A model generated the notes under the pieces. That model made no database searches. It worked only from the letters and a program-made list of their open reading frames with translations, and was not told the origin of the DNA. A stretch of 64,000 bases of DNA, from the NCBI RefSeq assembly GCF_003014555.1, contig NZ_PYGE01000002.1, forward strand, positions 62,001 to 126,000, in the 5' to 3' direction. Of the stretch, positions 41,971-53,964 are shown piece after piece; position 1 is the first letter of the stretch, and each line of letters starts with the position of its first letter. The position numbers and the translations under genes were made by a program. The stretch comes from Haloactinopolyspora alba (lineage in GTDB: Bacteria; Actinomycetota; Actinomycetes; Jiangellales; Jiangellaceae).

Positions 41971-42555
41971 GTGCCCATGTTGACGGCATCGAACATGACG
42001 ATCCTCGCGGCAGAGGAACCGAACCCGGTTCTGCCGCACACGTCCGAGATCATCGTCGGGCTGGTCGCGTTCGGGCTGTTGTTCTTCTTCCTTCGGGCCA
42101 AGGTGTTCCCGATGTTCGAGAAGACCTACGCCGAGCGCACGGCCAGCATCGAAGGTGGCATGAAGGAGGCCGAGGAGTCGCAGGCCGAGGCGCAGCAGCT
42201 GCTCGAGCAGTACCGCAGCCAGCTGTCCGAGGCGCGCAGCGAGGCGGCTCGCATCCGCGAGGACGCGAAACAGCAGGGCCAGACGATCGTCGACGACATG
42301 CGGCGCGAGGCCGAGGAAGAGGCGCAGCGGATCACGTCTCGGGCTCACGCGCAGATCGAGGCCGAGCGTGAGCAGGTGCTGCGTTCGCTGCGCACCGAGG
42401 TCGGGACCCTGGCCACGACGCTGGCCAGCCGGATCGTCGGCGAGGCGCTCGAGGACGACGAGCGCTCGCAGCGGGTCGTCGAGCGTTTCCTCGACGACCT
42501 CGAATCGGCCGAGGCATCGGACGCGGCGGTCGGACCGGCCAGTAGGGACGAATGA
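41971..42555 (+). CDS. atpF: ATP synthase F0 subunit b
   Basis: A 194-residue peripheral-stalk subunit: one N-terminal membrane helix (EIIVGLVAFGLLFFFLRAKVF) followed by a long charged coiled coil (EESQAEAQQLLEQYRSQLSEA…). GTG 41971, ATG 41977 or ATG 41995 are all possible starts; none has a clear Shine-Dalgarno, and the gene lies 3 bp after atpE, so coupling is likely. The stop overlaps the atpH start. Confidence 0.93.
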   Translation: MPMLTASNMTILAAEEPNPVLPHTSEIIVGLVAFGLLFFFLRAKVFPMFEKTYAERTASIEGGMKEAEESQAEAQQLLEQYRSQLSEARSEAARIREDAKQQGQTIVDDMRREAEEEAQRITSRAHAQIEAEREQVLRSLRTEVGTLATTLASRIVGEALEDDERSQRVVERFLDDLESAEASDAAVGPASRDE

Positions 42556-43376
42556 TGCAGGACCGTGAAGGTCACGCACACGACGAGCTGCAGCAGCGTG
42601 TCGTGTCGATCGTCTCCGACGCCCAGGACAGGGCGTCGGAGGTGGGCGACGCGCTGTTCTCGGTGGCCGGGTTCCTCGTTTCCCGGCCGTCGGTGCGCCG
42701 CGCGTTGACCGACACCGGGCGTGCGCCGGAGGATCGCGAGTCGTTCATCCGGGGCCTGATCGCCGACCAGGTCGATGCTGCGGCGGTCGACGTCGTCGCG
42801 GCCTGCGCCCGCGAGCGGTGGTCCGGGCCGGGTGAGCTGAGCGCGGCCGTCGAAGAGTTCGGGGTGCTGGCGCACCTGCTGGCCGCACGCTTCAACGGAC
42901 GTCTCGACACGGTCGAGGAAGAGATCTTCCGGTTCGGCCAGGTCGTGCGTGGCGACCGGGAGCTGCGCTCGGCGCTGCTGAACACCGCAGCCCCGGTGGA
43001 GTCGCTGCGCACGCTGGTCCGCACCCTCGTCGAGGGCAAGGCGGTTCCGGAGACGACTCGGCTGGTCGAGTACGCGGTGACCGAGCGGCGGATGCGTAGC
43101 CTCGAGGCACAGCTGGAACACATCATGGCGCTGGCGGCCAAGCAGCGTGAGCGCCGCATCGCGGTGGCGCACGTCGCCGCGCCGCTGAGTCCACAACAGC
43201 GGGAACGGCTGGAGCGCAACCTGGCCGAGCGCGCCGGTGGCCCGGTGCTGCTGAACGTCGTCGTCGAGCCCGGGCTCGTGGGCGGTGTGCGGGTGGAGTT
43301 CGACGACGAGGTCGTCGACGGCACCGTCACCAGCCGCATCGATGCCGCACGCCGGCGACTCGCGGTGGGTATGTGA
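42552..43376 (+). CDS. atpH: ATP synthase F1 subunit delta
   Basis: A 274-residue OSCP/delta subunit linking the b stalk to F1. It is longer than the 180-residue norm of E. coli but normal for actinobacteria. The conserved C-terminal part reads VVVEPGLVGGVRVEFDDEVVDGTVTSRIDAARR. ATG overlaps the atpF stop (ATGA). Confidence 0.93.
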   Translation: MMQDREGHAHDELQQRVVSIVSDAQDRASEVGDALFSVAGFLVSRPSVRRALTDTGRAPEDRESFIRGLIADQVDAAAVDVVAACARERWSGPGELSAAVEEFGVLAHLLAARFNGRLDTVEEEIFRFGQVVRGDRELRSALLNTAAPVESLRTLVRTLVEGKAVPETTRLVEYAVTERRMRSLEAQLEHIMALAAKQRERRIAVAHVAAPLSPQQRERLERNLAERAGGPVLLNVVVEPGLVGGVRVEFDDEVVDGTVTSRIDAARRRLAVGM

Positions 43377-43439
43377 CATGTCCCACGTCCGGCACCCGGC
43401 CGACAAACGATCACGAGCCCAAAGAGAGCAGGAGTAACG

Positions 43440-45122
43440 ATGACGGAGCTGACAATCCGTCCGGAGGAGATTCGGGAGGCGCTCAACGCCTTCGTGGAGT
43501 CCTACCAGCCGGCCGCGGCTGTCCGTGAAGAGGTCGGGCACGTCGTGGTCGCCGGCGACGGCATCGCCCGGGTCGAGGGGCTGCCGTCCGCGATGGCCAA
43601 CGAGCTCCTGGAGTTCGAGGACGGCACTCTCGGACTGGCGCTGAACCTCGAGGTCCGTGAGATCGGCGTCGTCGTGCTGGGTGAGTTCGCCGGCATCGAG
43701 GAGGGGCAGACGGTCCGGCGCACCGGCGAGGTGCTGTCGGTGCCGGTCGGCGACGGCTTCCTCGGCCGCGTCATCGACCCGCTGGGCCACCCGCTGGACG
43801 GTCTCGGCGAGATCGAGTCCGAGCAGCGGCGTGCGCTCGAGCTGCAGGCACCGTCGGTGATCGGCCGCCAGGGTGTGAACGAGCCGCTGCAGACCGGCAT
43901 CAAGGCGATCGACTCGATGACGCCCATCGGCCGCGGGCAGCGCCAGCTGATCATCGGTGACCGTCAGACCGGTAAGACCGCGGTGGCCATCGACACGATC
44001 CTGAACCAGGTCGAGAACTGGAAGAGCGGCGACCCGCAGAAGCAGGTGCGCTGCATCTACGTGGCGACCGGTCAGAAGGGCTCGACCATCTCCGGCATCC
44101 GGCAGCAGCTGGAGGAGGCCGGGGCGCTGGAGTACACGACCATCGTGGCGGCGCCGGCATCCGACGCTGCGGGGTACAAGTACCTGTCGCCGTACACCGG
44201 CTCGGCCCTCGGGCAGCACTGGATGTATCAGGGCAAGCACGTCCTGATCGTCTTCGACGACCTGTCCAAGCAGGCCGACGCCTACCGCGCCATCTCGCTG
44301 CTGCTGCGCCGCCCGCCGGGCCGTGAGGCGTTCCCTGGTGACGTGTTCTACCTGCACTCGCGGCTGCTCGAGCGCTGCGCGAAGCTGTCCGACGAGCTCG
44401 GCGGCGGGTCGCTGACCGGCCTGCCGATCATCGAGACGAAGGCCAACGACGTGTCGGCGTTCATCCCGACCAACGTCATCTCCATCACCGACGGGCAGTG
44501 CTTCCTGCAGTCCGACCTGTTCAACTCGGGTGTGCGCCCGGCGGTCAACGTCGGTATCTCGGTGTCCCGAGTCGGCGGTGACGCCCAGGTCAAGGCGATG
44601 AAGGACGTCGCGGGAACGTTGCGACTGGCGCAGGCGCAGTACGACGAGCTGAAGGCGTTCGCCGCGTTCGCCTCGGACCTCGACCCGACCAGTAAGGCGC
44701 AGCTCGACCGTGGTGAACGTCTTGTCGAGCTGCTCAAGCAGCCGCAGGCGTCGCCGATGGCGGTGGAGCGCCAGGTCGTGGTGATCTGGGCGGGCACCAA
44801 CGGCAAGATGGACGACGTGCCGGTCGAGGACATCCGCCGGTTCGAGTCGGAGTTCCTCGACTACCTGGGCCGCGAGCACAACGACATCTACGAGACCATC
44901 CGCGGGACGGGCAAGCTGCCGGACGACGTCCGGGCCACGCTGGAGAGCGCGGTCGACGAGTTCAAGCAGCAGTTCGTCACCGCATCGGGCCAACCGCTGG
45001 TGAAGGACGAGCCGGTCGCGGCGATGGAGGAAGGCGAGGAGGACCTGACGGTCCTGCGCCGGCACACCCGCCGTGAGTCGGAGATCCGCGAGGCGGCCCG
45101 GCCCGACGCGGGCGACGAGTGA
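43440..45122 (+). CDS. atpA: ATP synthase F1 subunit alpha
   Basis: A 560-residue non-catalytic nucleotide-binding subunit. Walker A is [30 protein letters not shown] and the alpha signature [14 protein letters not shown] follow. It is slightly long because of an acidic C-terminal tail ([19 protein letters not shown]). GCAGGAGTAACG precedes the ATG. Confidence 0.97.
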   Translation: MTELTIRPEEIREALNAFVESYQPAAAVREEVGHVVVAGDGIARVEGLPSAMANELLEFEDGTLGLALNLEVREIGVVVLGEFAGIEEGQTVRRTGEVLSVPVGDGFLGRVIDPLGHPLDGLGEIESEQRRALELQAPSVIGRQGVNEPLQTGIKAIDSMTPIGRGQRQLIIGDRQTGKTAVAIDTILNQVENWKSGDPQKQVRCIYVATGQKGSTISGIRQQLEEAGALEYTTIVAAPASDAAGYKYLSPYTGSALGQHWMYQGKHVLIVFDDLSKQADAYRAISLLLRRPPGREAFPGDVFYLHSRLLERCAKLSDELGGGSLTGLPIIETKANDVSAFIPTNVISITDGQCFLQSDLFNSGVRPAVNVGISVSRVGGDAQVKAMKDVAGTLRLAQAQYDELKAFAAFASDLDPTSKAQLDRGERLVELLKQPQASPMAVERQVVVIWAGTNGKMDDVPVEDIRRFESEFLDYLGREHNDIYETIRGTGKLPDDVRATLESAVDEFKQQFVTASGQPLVKDEPVAAMEEGEEDLTVLRRHTRRESEIREAARPDAGDE

Positions 45123-45172
45123 CGGGCCGGTCCGCGTCGATCGACGAGGGCGAGAGAGGAGGTCGCTGAGCC

Positions 45173-47607
<2,435 letters not shown>

Positions 47608-47658
47608 TTGTTCGTGACCGGTCGTTGCGTCGCGTGGGGCTTGTGGTCGCCCTTCGTG

Positions 47659-47732
47659 ACGGGGCCGGGAGTTGGCTCTGGCGCTGCTCGCAAGCTCGCT
47701 TGACGCGCCTGCCGCCAATCTCCCGGCCCCGT
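47659..47732 (+). terminator. Hairpin in the atpD-atpC gap
   Basis: Arms ACGGGGCCGGGAG-TTGGC (47659-47676) and its complement at 47714-47732 pair over 18 bp with a single bulged base; a 37-nt centre can form a further stem. It lies 50 bp after the atpD stop. It can end or attenuate transcription before atpC. A small inverted repeat TAGGCT/AGCCTA lies at 47814-47829, just before the atpC ribosome site. Confidence 0.6.
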
Positions 47733-47838
47733 CCGATCCGACCGGCCCGCTGCGGGACGGACGGTGAGGTCGGGTGGGCCGGGGTGGGGAGCGCCGTGTC
47801 GGAGGCGGCCGGTAGGCTCGCATAGCCTAGGAAGGGAA

Positions 47839-48219
47839 ATGGTTGTGGCGAAAGAGCTGAACGTCGAGGTCGTCGCGGCCGACCGCAAGGTCTGGTCGGG
47901 CTCTGCCAGCATCGTGATCGCCCGCACACCGGACGGCGAGGTCGGCGTCATGGCCGGCCACGAGCCCGTGCTGGCGGTGTTGGTCACCGGGCCGGTGACC
48001 GTGCGGACCGCGGACGGCGGTGCCGTCGTGGCGGCCGTGTCCGGCGGGTTCCTGTCGGTGTCCGAGGACCGGGTGGCAGTGCTCGCCGAGCAGGCGGTAC
48101 TGGCCGAGGAGGTCGACGCCGTCGGCGTCGAGGCGGAGATCGCACAACTGCAAGGGGCAGACGACGAGGCTGCGCGTCAGTGGGCCGAGGCCCGGCTCGG
48201 CGTCGCCTCACACCGCTAG
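47839..48219 (+). CDS. atpC: ATP synthase F1 subunit epsilon
   Basis: A 126-residue subunit that regulates rotation. It has the N-terminal beta sandwich LNVEVVAADRKVWSGSASIVIARTPDGEVGVMAGHEPVLAVL, and the C-terminal helical part is short. The start is ATG 47839; AGGAAGGG is very close to it, so GTG 47845 (8 nt from the same ribosome site) may be the real start. It is separated from atpD by 231 bp with a hairpin, so it may have its own promoter. Confidence 0.9.
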   Translation: MVVAKELNVEVVAADRKVWSGSASIVIARTPDGEVGVMAGHEPVLAVLVTGPVTVRTADGGAVVAAVSGGFLSVSEDRVAVLAEQAVLAEEVDAVGVEAEIAQLQGADDEAARQWAEARLGVASHR

Positions 48220-48260
48220 ATCGGCACAGAACGTCGGGCCACGTTCGGGGGAGGTGATCG

Positions 48261-48701
48261 GTGGCGCTGGTGTCGTGGATCCTGGTCGTGCTGGTCGCGC
48301 TCGCGCTGGCCGCGGTCCTGATCCTCATCGCCCTGTACGTCCGCCGAAGCCTCCTGCAGCGCGACGGTGGATTCGACATGTGTGTCCGCGGCAGCAGTCA
48401 CGACGGCTGGGCCGGCGGGTGGGCGTTCGGCATCGGCCGCTACCGCGAGGAGTCACTCGAGTGGTTCCGCACCTTCAGTTTCACCACGTGGCCGAAACGT
48501 TCGTTCCAGCGAGAGGACATGACGGTCGAGAACCGTCGTGACCCCGACTCCGAAGAGAGTTACGAGCTTCCGGCCGGGCACGTCGTGCTGGTCTGCGCGG
48601 TAGAGAACGAGCCGGTCGAGGTGTCCATGAGCGAGTCGGCGGCGACGGCTTTCCTCGCCTGGCTGGAGGCGGCACCGCCTGGGGGGCAGTTCGTCGACTG
48701 A
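48261..48701 (+). CDS. DUF2550 membrane-anchored protein
   Basis: A 146-residue protein with one N-terminal hydrophobic helix (ILVVLVALALAAVLILIALYV) followed by a soluble domain containing GGFDMCVRG…GWAFGIGRY…LEWFRTFSF. The domain pattern and location right after atpC match the DUF2550 family of actinobacteria; no function is established. GGGGGAGG lies before GTG 48261. Confidence 0.85.
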   Translation: MALVSWILVVLVALALAAVLILIALYVRRSLLQRDGGFDMCVRGSSHDGWAGGWAFGIGRYREESLEWFRTFSFTTWPKRSFQREDMTVENRRDPDSEESYELPAGHVVLVCAVENEPVEVSMSESAATAFLAWLEAAPPGGQFVD

Positions 48702-48784
48702 CGGTACTGCGGCGTAACGTTCGCAGCACGCCTTTGCGGCGTACGGGTCAACGGGTCTGGACTCGACGGTGAAGGGTCGGCGGA

Positions 48785-50059
48785 GTGGAGAGATTTCGAG
48801 TCGCTGGCGGTAGCTCACTGCGCGGCTCCGTGCGGGTGAACGGCGCGAAGAACAGCGCGCTGAAGTTGATGGCCGCCGCGTTGCTGGCCGAAGGACGTAC
48901 CATCCTGCACGACGTGCCGGCCATCACCGACGTCGACTACATGGCCGAACTGTTGCGCCGCCTCGGCGCGGACGTCGAGCGGACCGGCACCGTGGTGACG
49001 ATCGACGTGCCCGGCGAAATCGGCCACGCCGCACCGTACGAGCTGGTGCGGCGGCTGCGGGCGTCCATCTGCGTGCTCGGCCCGCTGCTGGCCAGGTGCG
49101 GCGCGGCCGACGTGGCGCTGCCGGGCGGCGACGCCATCGGCTCGCGCGGGCTCGACATGCACATGGCAGGGCTGGCGAAACTCGGCGCGGACATCGGTGT
49201 GGAGCACGGCTTCGTGGTCGCTCGCGCGCCGGGCGGGCTGACCGGCGCGACCATCCTGCTGGACTTCCCCAGCGTCGGCGCCACCGAGAACATCCTGATG
49301 GCCGCGGTCCTGGCTCAGGGGACCACGACCATCGACAACGCCGCCCGCGAGCCCGAGATCATCGACATCTGCACCATGCTGACCGAGATGGGCGCGCACA
49401 TCGACGGGGTGGGCACGTCCACGTTGCGCGTCGAGGGTGCCGACCGGATGCACCCGACCGAGCACACCACCGTGCCGGACCGCATCGTCACCGGCACCTG
49501 GGGCGTGGCGGCCGTCATGACCCGCGGCGACATCACCATCAGCAACGGCCGCCCCGAGCATCTCGAGATCGTCCTCGACACCCTGACCTCGGCCGGAGCC
49601 GTCGTCGAGTCGTCGGCTGACGGGCTGCGCGTGGCCATGTCCGGGCGACCGCGGGCGGTCGACGTCGTCACGCTGCCCTACCCGGGTTTTCCCACCGACC
49701 TGCAGCCGATGATCGTCGCTCTCGACGCCGTCAGCGAGGGCACGGCGATGATCACCGAGAACGTCTACGAAGCGCGGTTCATGTTCGTCAACGAGCTGGC
49801 CCGGCTGGGTGCGGACGTGCGTATCGACGGGCATCACGCGATCGTGCGCGGCCGTTCGGCGCTGTCCGGTGCGCCGGTGGTCACCACCGACATCCGGGCG
49901 GGGGCCGGGCTGGTCCTGGCCGGGCTCGTGGCCGACGGCGAGACGCTGGTGTCGGCGGTGCACCACATCGACCGCGGCTACCCCGATCTGGTCGGCGAAC
50001 TCTGCTCGCTCGGCGCCGACGTGGTCCGAGAGCCGGACCCGGACGGCTTCGATGACTGA
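48785..50059 (+). CDS. murA: UDP-N-acetylglucosamine 1-carboxyvinyltransferase
   Basis: A 424-residue enzyme adding enolpyruvate to UDP-GlcNAc, the first committed step of peptidoglycan synthesis. It starts [28 protein letters not shown]. The active-site loop reads [16 protein letters not shown]: Asp116 occupies the position of the usual catalytic cysteine, as in Mycobacterium tuberculosis MurA. Enzymes with Asp there are known to resist fosfomycin. Later motifs [10 protein letters not shown] and [12 protein letters not shown] are intact. GTG start; the downstream PAP2 gene overlaps by 8 bp. Confidence 0.95.
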   Translation: MERFRVAGGSSLRGSVRVNGAKNSALKLMAAALLAEGRTILHDVPAITDVDYMAELLRRLGADVERTGTVVTIDVPGEIGHAAPYELVRRLRASICVLGPLLARCGAADVALPGGDAIGSRGLDMHMAGLAKLGADIGVEHGFVVARAPGGLTGATILLDFPSVGATENILMAAVLAQGTTTIDNAAREPEIIDICTMLTEMGAHIDGVGTSTLRVEGADRMHPTEHTTVPDRIVTGTWGVAAVMTRGDITISNGRPEHLEIVLDTLTSAGAVVESSADGLRVAMSGRPRAVDVVTLPYPGFPTDLQPMIVALDAVSEGTAMITENVYEARFMFVNELARLGADVRIDGHHAIVRGRSALSGAPVVTTDIRAGAGLVLAGLVADGETLVSAVHHIDRGYPDLVGELCSLGADVVREPDPDGFDD

Positions 50060-51068
50060 TGTCGACAGCCAGCAGTCGACCAGCGACGCCACGACGCCGG
50101 ACAGCGCTGAGCGGCCGCTGACACACCGCGACCGGGCGGCCGCATGGCGGGCACACGTGACGCCGGGCCGCGTCGGCCTGGTGGTCTACGTGACGGTGCT
50201 GCTCACCTACTGCGTCACCGAGGGCATCCCGATGGACCGCATCGGGCAGACGGGCTGGATCCTCATCGGCATCGTCGCCGGGAAGCTCGGGCGGCCCTGG
50301 CGCGAGCACGTGCGGACGTTCCTCGACTGGCTGCCGCTGCTGGCCGCGCTGGTGCTCTACGACCACACCCGCGGCGTCGCCGACGGGCTCGGTATGCCCG
50401 TGCACGTGGGCTCGGTCGTCGAGGTCGAGCAGTCGTTGTTCGCCGGGACGACACCGACGGTCTGGCTGCAGACGCAGCTCCTGGAACAGTCGGTGCGCTG
50501 GTGGGACGTCGGTATCGCGGTGGTGTACTTCACGCACTTCGTGCTGCCGTGGCTGATCGCGGCGGTGTTCTACCTGTACGCCCGCCCGCGTTGGGTCGCC
50601 TACATCCGGCGGGTGCTCCTGCTGTCCTACGCCGGGCTGGCCACCTACATCCTGCTGCCGGTCGCGCCGCCGTGGTACGCCGCCGGAGAGGGCGAGATCG
50701 CCGCGCCGGTCTACCGACTCGTCGGACGCGGCTGGGAGGAACTGGGGCTGCGCAGCGCCGACGAGTGGCTGGCCGGCGCGCAGGCGGAGTCGAACCTGGT
50801 CGCGGCGGTGCCGTCGCTGCACGCCGCGTTCGCCCTGCTGGTCGCCGTGACGCTCTGGCCGTTGACGCGGCATCCGCTGCTGCGCGCGTGCCTGGTGCTC
50901 TTCCCGCCGGCCATGGCGTTCACGCTGGTGTACGGCGGCGAGCACTACGTCGTCGACGTGCTGCTGGGCTGGATCTACGTCGTTCTGGTGCTCTGGGTGG
51001 CACGCTGGTGGGAGCGTTGGCGCGCCAAGCGCTCGGGCATGATGACCGCCGTTGTCGCGGCCGGCTGA
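50052..51068 (+). CDS. PAP2-superfamily membrane phosphatase/transferase
   Basis: A 338-residue protein with about six hydrophobic helices. Two phosphatase motifs are clear: [13 protein letters not shown] and [14 protein letters not shown]. The layout resembles actinobacterial inositol phosphotransferase-like PAP2 proteins (AUR1-like) that act on lipid-linked inositol or phosphatidate. It overlaps murA by 8 bp, so translation is coupled; a wall or lipid role would fit but is inferred. Confidence 0.82.
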   Translation: MTDVDSQQSTSDATTPDSAERPLTHRDRAAAWRAHVTPGRVGLVVYVTVLLTYCVTEGIPMDRIGQTGWILIGIVAGKLGRPWREHVRTFLDWLPLLAALVLYDHTRGVADGLGMPVHVGSVVEVEQSLFAGTTPTVWLQTQLLEQSVRWWDVGIAVVYFTHFVLPWLIAAVFYLYARPRWVAYIRRVLLLSYAGLATYILLPVAPPWYAAGEGEIAAPVYRLVGRGWEELGLRSADEWLAGAQAESNLVAAVPSLHAAFALLVAVTLWPLTRHPLLRACLVLFPPAMAFTLVYGGEHYVVDVLLGWIYVVLVLWVARWWERWRAKRSGMMTAVVAAG

Positions 51069-51081
51069 GGGAGGCAGGAGC

Positions 51082-51930
51082 ATGACGCAGAAAGTCGCGG
51101 TGATCGGTGCCGGGCTGATGGGGTCGGGTATCGCACAGGTGGCGGCGACCGGCGGATACGACGTCGTGTTGCGTGACGTCGACGACGACACCGTCCGGCA
51201 CGGAATGGCCACCATCGAGGTCAGCACCGGCAAGCTCGTGCAGAAGAACCGGCTCACCGACGCCGACCGCGACGCCGCGCTCGGCCGGATCACCCTGACG
51301 ACCGAGCTCGACGCGGCCGCCGACGCCGACGTCGTCGTCGAGGCGGTCTTCGAGCGGGTGGACGTGAAGCGGTCCGTGTTCGCCGAGCTGGACCGCGTGT
51401 GCGGTCCGGACGCGGTGCTGGCCACCAACACCAGCGCCATCCCGATCACGACCATCGCCGCGGCCACCGAGCGACCGGAGGCGGTCGTCGGCACCCACTT
51501 CTTCTCGCCGGTGCCGATGATGGCGCTGTGCGAGCTGGTCCGCGGCCAGCGCACCAGCGACGAGACGCTGGACAGCGCGCGGACGTTCGCCGAGACCGTC
51601 GGCAAGACCTGCGTCGTCGTCAACCGGGACGTCGCGGGTTTCGTCACCACCAGGCTGATCAGCGCGTTGGTGATGGAAGCGGTGCACCTCTACGAGTCGG
51701 GGGTCGCCTCGGCCGAGGACATCGACAACGCCTGCAAGCTCGGCTTCGGTCACGCCATGGGCCCGCTCGCGACCACGGACCTGACCGGTGTCGACGTGCT
51801 CATGCACGCCTCCAGCAACATCTACGACGAGACGGCCGACCACAAGTTCTTCCCGCCGGAGCTGCTACGGCGCATGGTCGACGCCGGTGAGCTGGGCCGC
51901 AAGTCCGGCCGCGGCTTCTACACCTACTGA
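51082..51930 (+). CDS. 3-hydroxybutyryl-CoA dehydrogenase
   Basis: A 282-residue NAD-dependent 3-hydroxyacyl-CoA dehydrogenase. Rossmann motif VAVIGAGLMGSGIAQ; catalytic region TNTSAIPITTIAAATERPEAVVGTHFFSPVPMM; C-terminal dimer domain ending KSGRGFYTY. It converts 3-hydroxyacyl-CoA to acetoacetyl-CoA or the reverse in fatty-acid or butyrate metabolism. ATG 51082 follows GGAGGCAGGAG. It lies 13 bp after the PAP2 gene, so it may be the last gene of the murA unit. Confidence 0.9.
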   Translation: MTQKVAVIGAGLMGSGIAQVAATGGYDVVLRDVDDDTVRHGMATIEVSTGKLVQKNRLTDADRDAALGRITLTTELDAAADADVVVEAVFERVDVKRSVFAELDRVCGPDAVLATNTSAIPITTIAAATERPEAVVGTHFFSPVPMMALCELVRGQRTSDETLDSARTFAETVGKTCVVVNRDVAGFVTTRLISALVMEAVHLYESGVASAEDIDNACKLGFGHAMGPLATTDLTGVDVLMHASSNIYDETADHKFFPPELLRRMVDAGELGRKSGRGFYTY

Positions 51931-52060
51931 GCCTGCAGCCGCCGAGCCGCACGGAAGCCGTCACGGTGTGATGATGTGGTGGTCACAGCGGCACGAGAGC
52001 CACACCGTCCGACCGGCACGCTGTTCTGACGGTGATCCTTGAGCCATCGGGATGTCCCCT

Positions 52061-53221
52061 TCAGGTGGCGCTGGTGCGGCGGCGGTTTCCGTTCGTGCGC
52101 CGGGGCACGCCGGGGTCGATCGCGGTGCCGGACGTGTGCTCCGGGTTGTGGCTCACCGGTGTCGAGTGGGTGCTCATCCGACGCGGCAGCAGCAGGCGCG
52201 TCGTCACGAGCTTGGCGCGGTCACGGCGGCGCAGCCGTTCGCGCCGGGCCAGGTCGGCCGCCCCGATGAGCCCGGCCTCGTTGCCCAGCGCCGCCCGGCT
52301 GAGGCCGGCCTCCGGACGGAAGCCGCGGCCGGTCAGTGTGCGCCGCAACGACGTCCGCGCCGGGCCGAGCATCAGATCGCCCACGTCCGAAACCCCACCA
52401 CCGACGACCAACAGGCCAGGGTCCAGCGCTGCGGCCAGATTCGCCAGACCGGTGCCGAGCCAGTGCCCGACGTCCTCCAGCAGTTCGACGGCGGCCGGGT
52501 CGCCCTCACGGGCCAGCTCGCTGACCATGGGGCCGGTGATGCGCCGCGGATCGCCCTCGCACGCCTCGGCGATGCGGTGCCCGACGGGGGAGCCGTTGAC
52601 GACGAGCTCCCGCGCCTCACGGACCAGGGCGTTGCCGCTGGCGTACTGCTCCCAGCAGCCGCGGTTGCCGCACTCGCAGCGGTGACCGCCCGGGACGATG
52701 ACCATGTGCCCGAACTCGCCGGCCACACCGAACCGGCCACGGTGCAGCACACCGTCGAGCACGAGCGCCCCGCCGATGCCGGTGCCGAGAGTCACGCACA
52801 CCACGTGCGACTCGCCCTGTGCCGCGCCGAAGCGGCACTCCGCCCACGCGGCGGCGTTGGCGTCGTTGTCGACCACCACCGGCAGCCGGGTCCGCCGGTG
52901 CACCGCCTCGCGCAGCGGTTCGTTCCGCCACGCCAGGTGCGGCGCGAACAGGACCGACGACTGGGTGCCGTCGACGAAGCCGGCCGCGCCGATGCCGACG
53001 GCGAGGGCGTGGTGCCGGGCTGCGAGCTCGGCGACCACGTCGGCGATGGTGTCTTCGACGACCTGGGCGCTCTTGCTCTTGCTGGGAGTCTCGCGGTGGG
53101 CGCGGTCGATGACCCGACCCTCGGCGTCGACGACGCCCGCGGCGACCTTCGTTCCGCCGATGTCGATGCCGATGGTGGGCCGCAGCGCCAGCCGGGCGAC
53201 TCGCGCGCGAGTTGGGGACAT
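52061..53221 (-). CDS. glk: ROK-family glucokinase
   Basis: A 386-residue sugar kinase without a DNA-binding domain. The phosphate motif is IGIDIGGTKVAAGVVD, the catalytic aspartate region is VDNDANAAAWAE, and the zinc-binding motif is HRCECGNRGCWEQYASG. It phosphorylates glucose in glycolysis and often takes part in actinobacterial glucose repression. The C-terminal tail of about 50 residues (RLRRRDRAKLV… onward) is basic and lies beyond the usual family end; the true stop is clear in frame. Confidence 0.87.
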   Translation of the reverse strand: MSPTRARVARLALRPTIGIDIGGTKVAAGVVDAEGRVIDRAHRETPSKSKSAQVVEDTIADVVAELAARHHALAVGIGAAGFVDGTQSSVLFAPHLAWRNEPLREAVHRRTRLPVVVDNDANAAAWAECRFGAAQGESHVVCVTLGTGIGGALVLDGVLHRGRFGVAGEFGHMVIVPGGHRCECGNRGCWEQYASGNALVREARELVVNGSPVGHRIAEACEGDPRRITGPMVSELAREGDPAAVELLEDVGHWLGTGLANLAAALDPGLLVVGGGVSDVGDLMLGPARTSLRRTLTGRGFRPEAGLSRAALGNEAGLIGAADLARRERLRRRDRAKLVTTRLLLPRRMSTHSTPVSHNPEHTSGTAIDPGVPRRTNGNRRRTSAT

Positions 53222-53314
53222 CCCTCAAGTATGGCGGCCTGGTCGGCGGGCCGGTGGCGCCGGGCCGGGAGCGGCGCTGTTGGCGGCCCCTTGGCGGTAC
53301 GGTCGGCGGCGCCG

Positions 53315-53953
53315 TCAGCGCTGCGGCGGTGTGAGGATGCCGCGCGCGTAAGCGGTGGTGACGGCAGCGGTGCGGTCGTCGACGTCGAGCTTGGCGAACA
53401 CTCGCAGCAGATGCGTCTTCACCGTCGCCTCGCCGATGTGCAGCGTCCGCGCGATGTCCGCGTTGGACGAGCCGGTCGCGACCGCCGCCAGCACCTCCAT
53501 CTCGCGGGGCGTCAGTTGTGGCTCGGACGGGGCGCGCATCCGCTGGACGAGCCGGGCGGCCACCGGCGGCGCCAGGACGGTCTCGCCGCGGTGCGCGGCG
53601 CGCACGGCCTCGGCCAGTTCGGTGCGCGGGGTGTCCTTGAGCAGGTATCCGGCCGCGCCGGCCTCGACCGCCCGCACGATGTCGGTGTCCGTGTCGTACG
53701 TGGTGAGCACGAGCACGCGGGTTCCGGGCGATTCGGCGAGGATGTGCGTCGTCGCCTCCGCGCCGTCGACGTTCGGCATCCGCAGGTCCATGAGCACGAC
53801 GTCGGGCCGCAGGTGGTACGCCATCGTGACGGCCTCGGCGCCGTCGCCGGCCTCACCGACCACGTCGAGGTCGTCCTCGGCGCCGAGCATCCCGGCCAGC
53901 CCGGTGCGCACGACCGGGTGGTCGTCGACCAGCAGCAGGCGAACCGTCGTCAC
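53315..53953 (-). CDS. NarL/LuxR-family response regulator
   Basis: A 212-residue two-component regulator: receiver domain with acidic pocket VDDHP and phospho-acceptor Asp56 (VLMDLRMP), switch Thr and Lys (LLKDTPRTEL), and a C-terminal LuxR helix-turn-helix (LTPREMEVLAAVATGSSNADIARTLHIGEATVKTHL). The kinase gene ends 11 bp upstream on the same strand. It probably controls the ABC exporter of the same operon. Confidence 0.92.
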   Translation of the reverse strand: MTTVRLLLVDDHPVVRTGLAGMLGAEDDLDVVGEAGDGAEAVTMAYHLRPDVVLMDLRMPNVDGAEATTHILAESPGTRVLVLTTYDTDTDIVRAVEAGAAGYLLKDTPRTELAEAVRAAHRGETVLAPPVAARLVQRMRAPSEPQLTPREMEVLAAVATGSSNADIARTLHIGEATVKTHLLRVFAKLDVDDRTAAVTTAYARGILTPPQR

Positions 53954-53964
53954 AGCGGCATACG

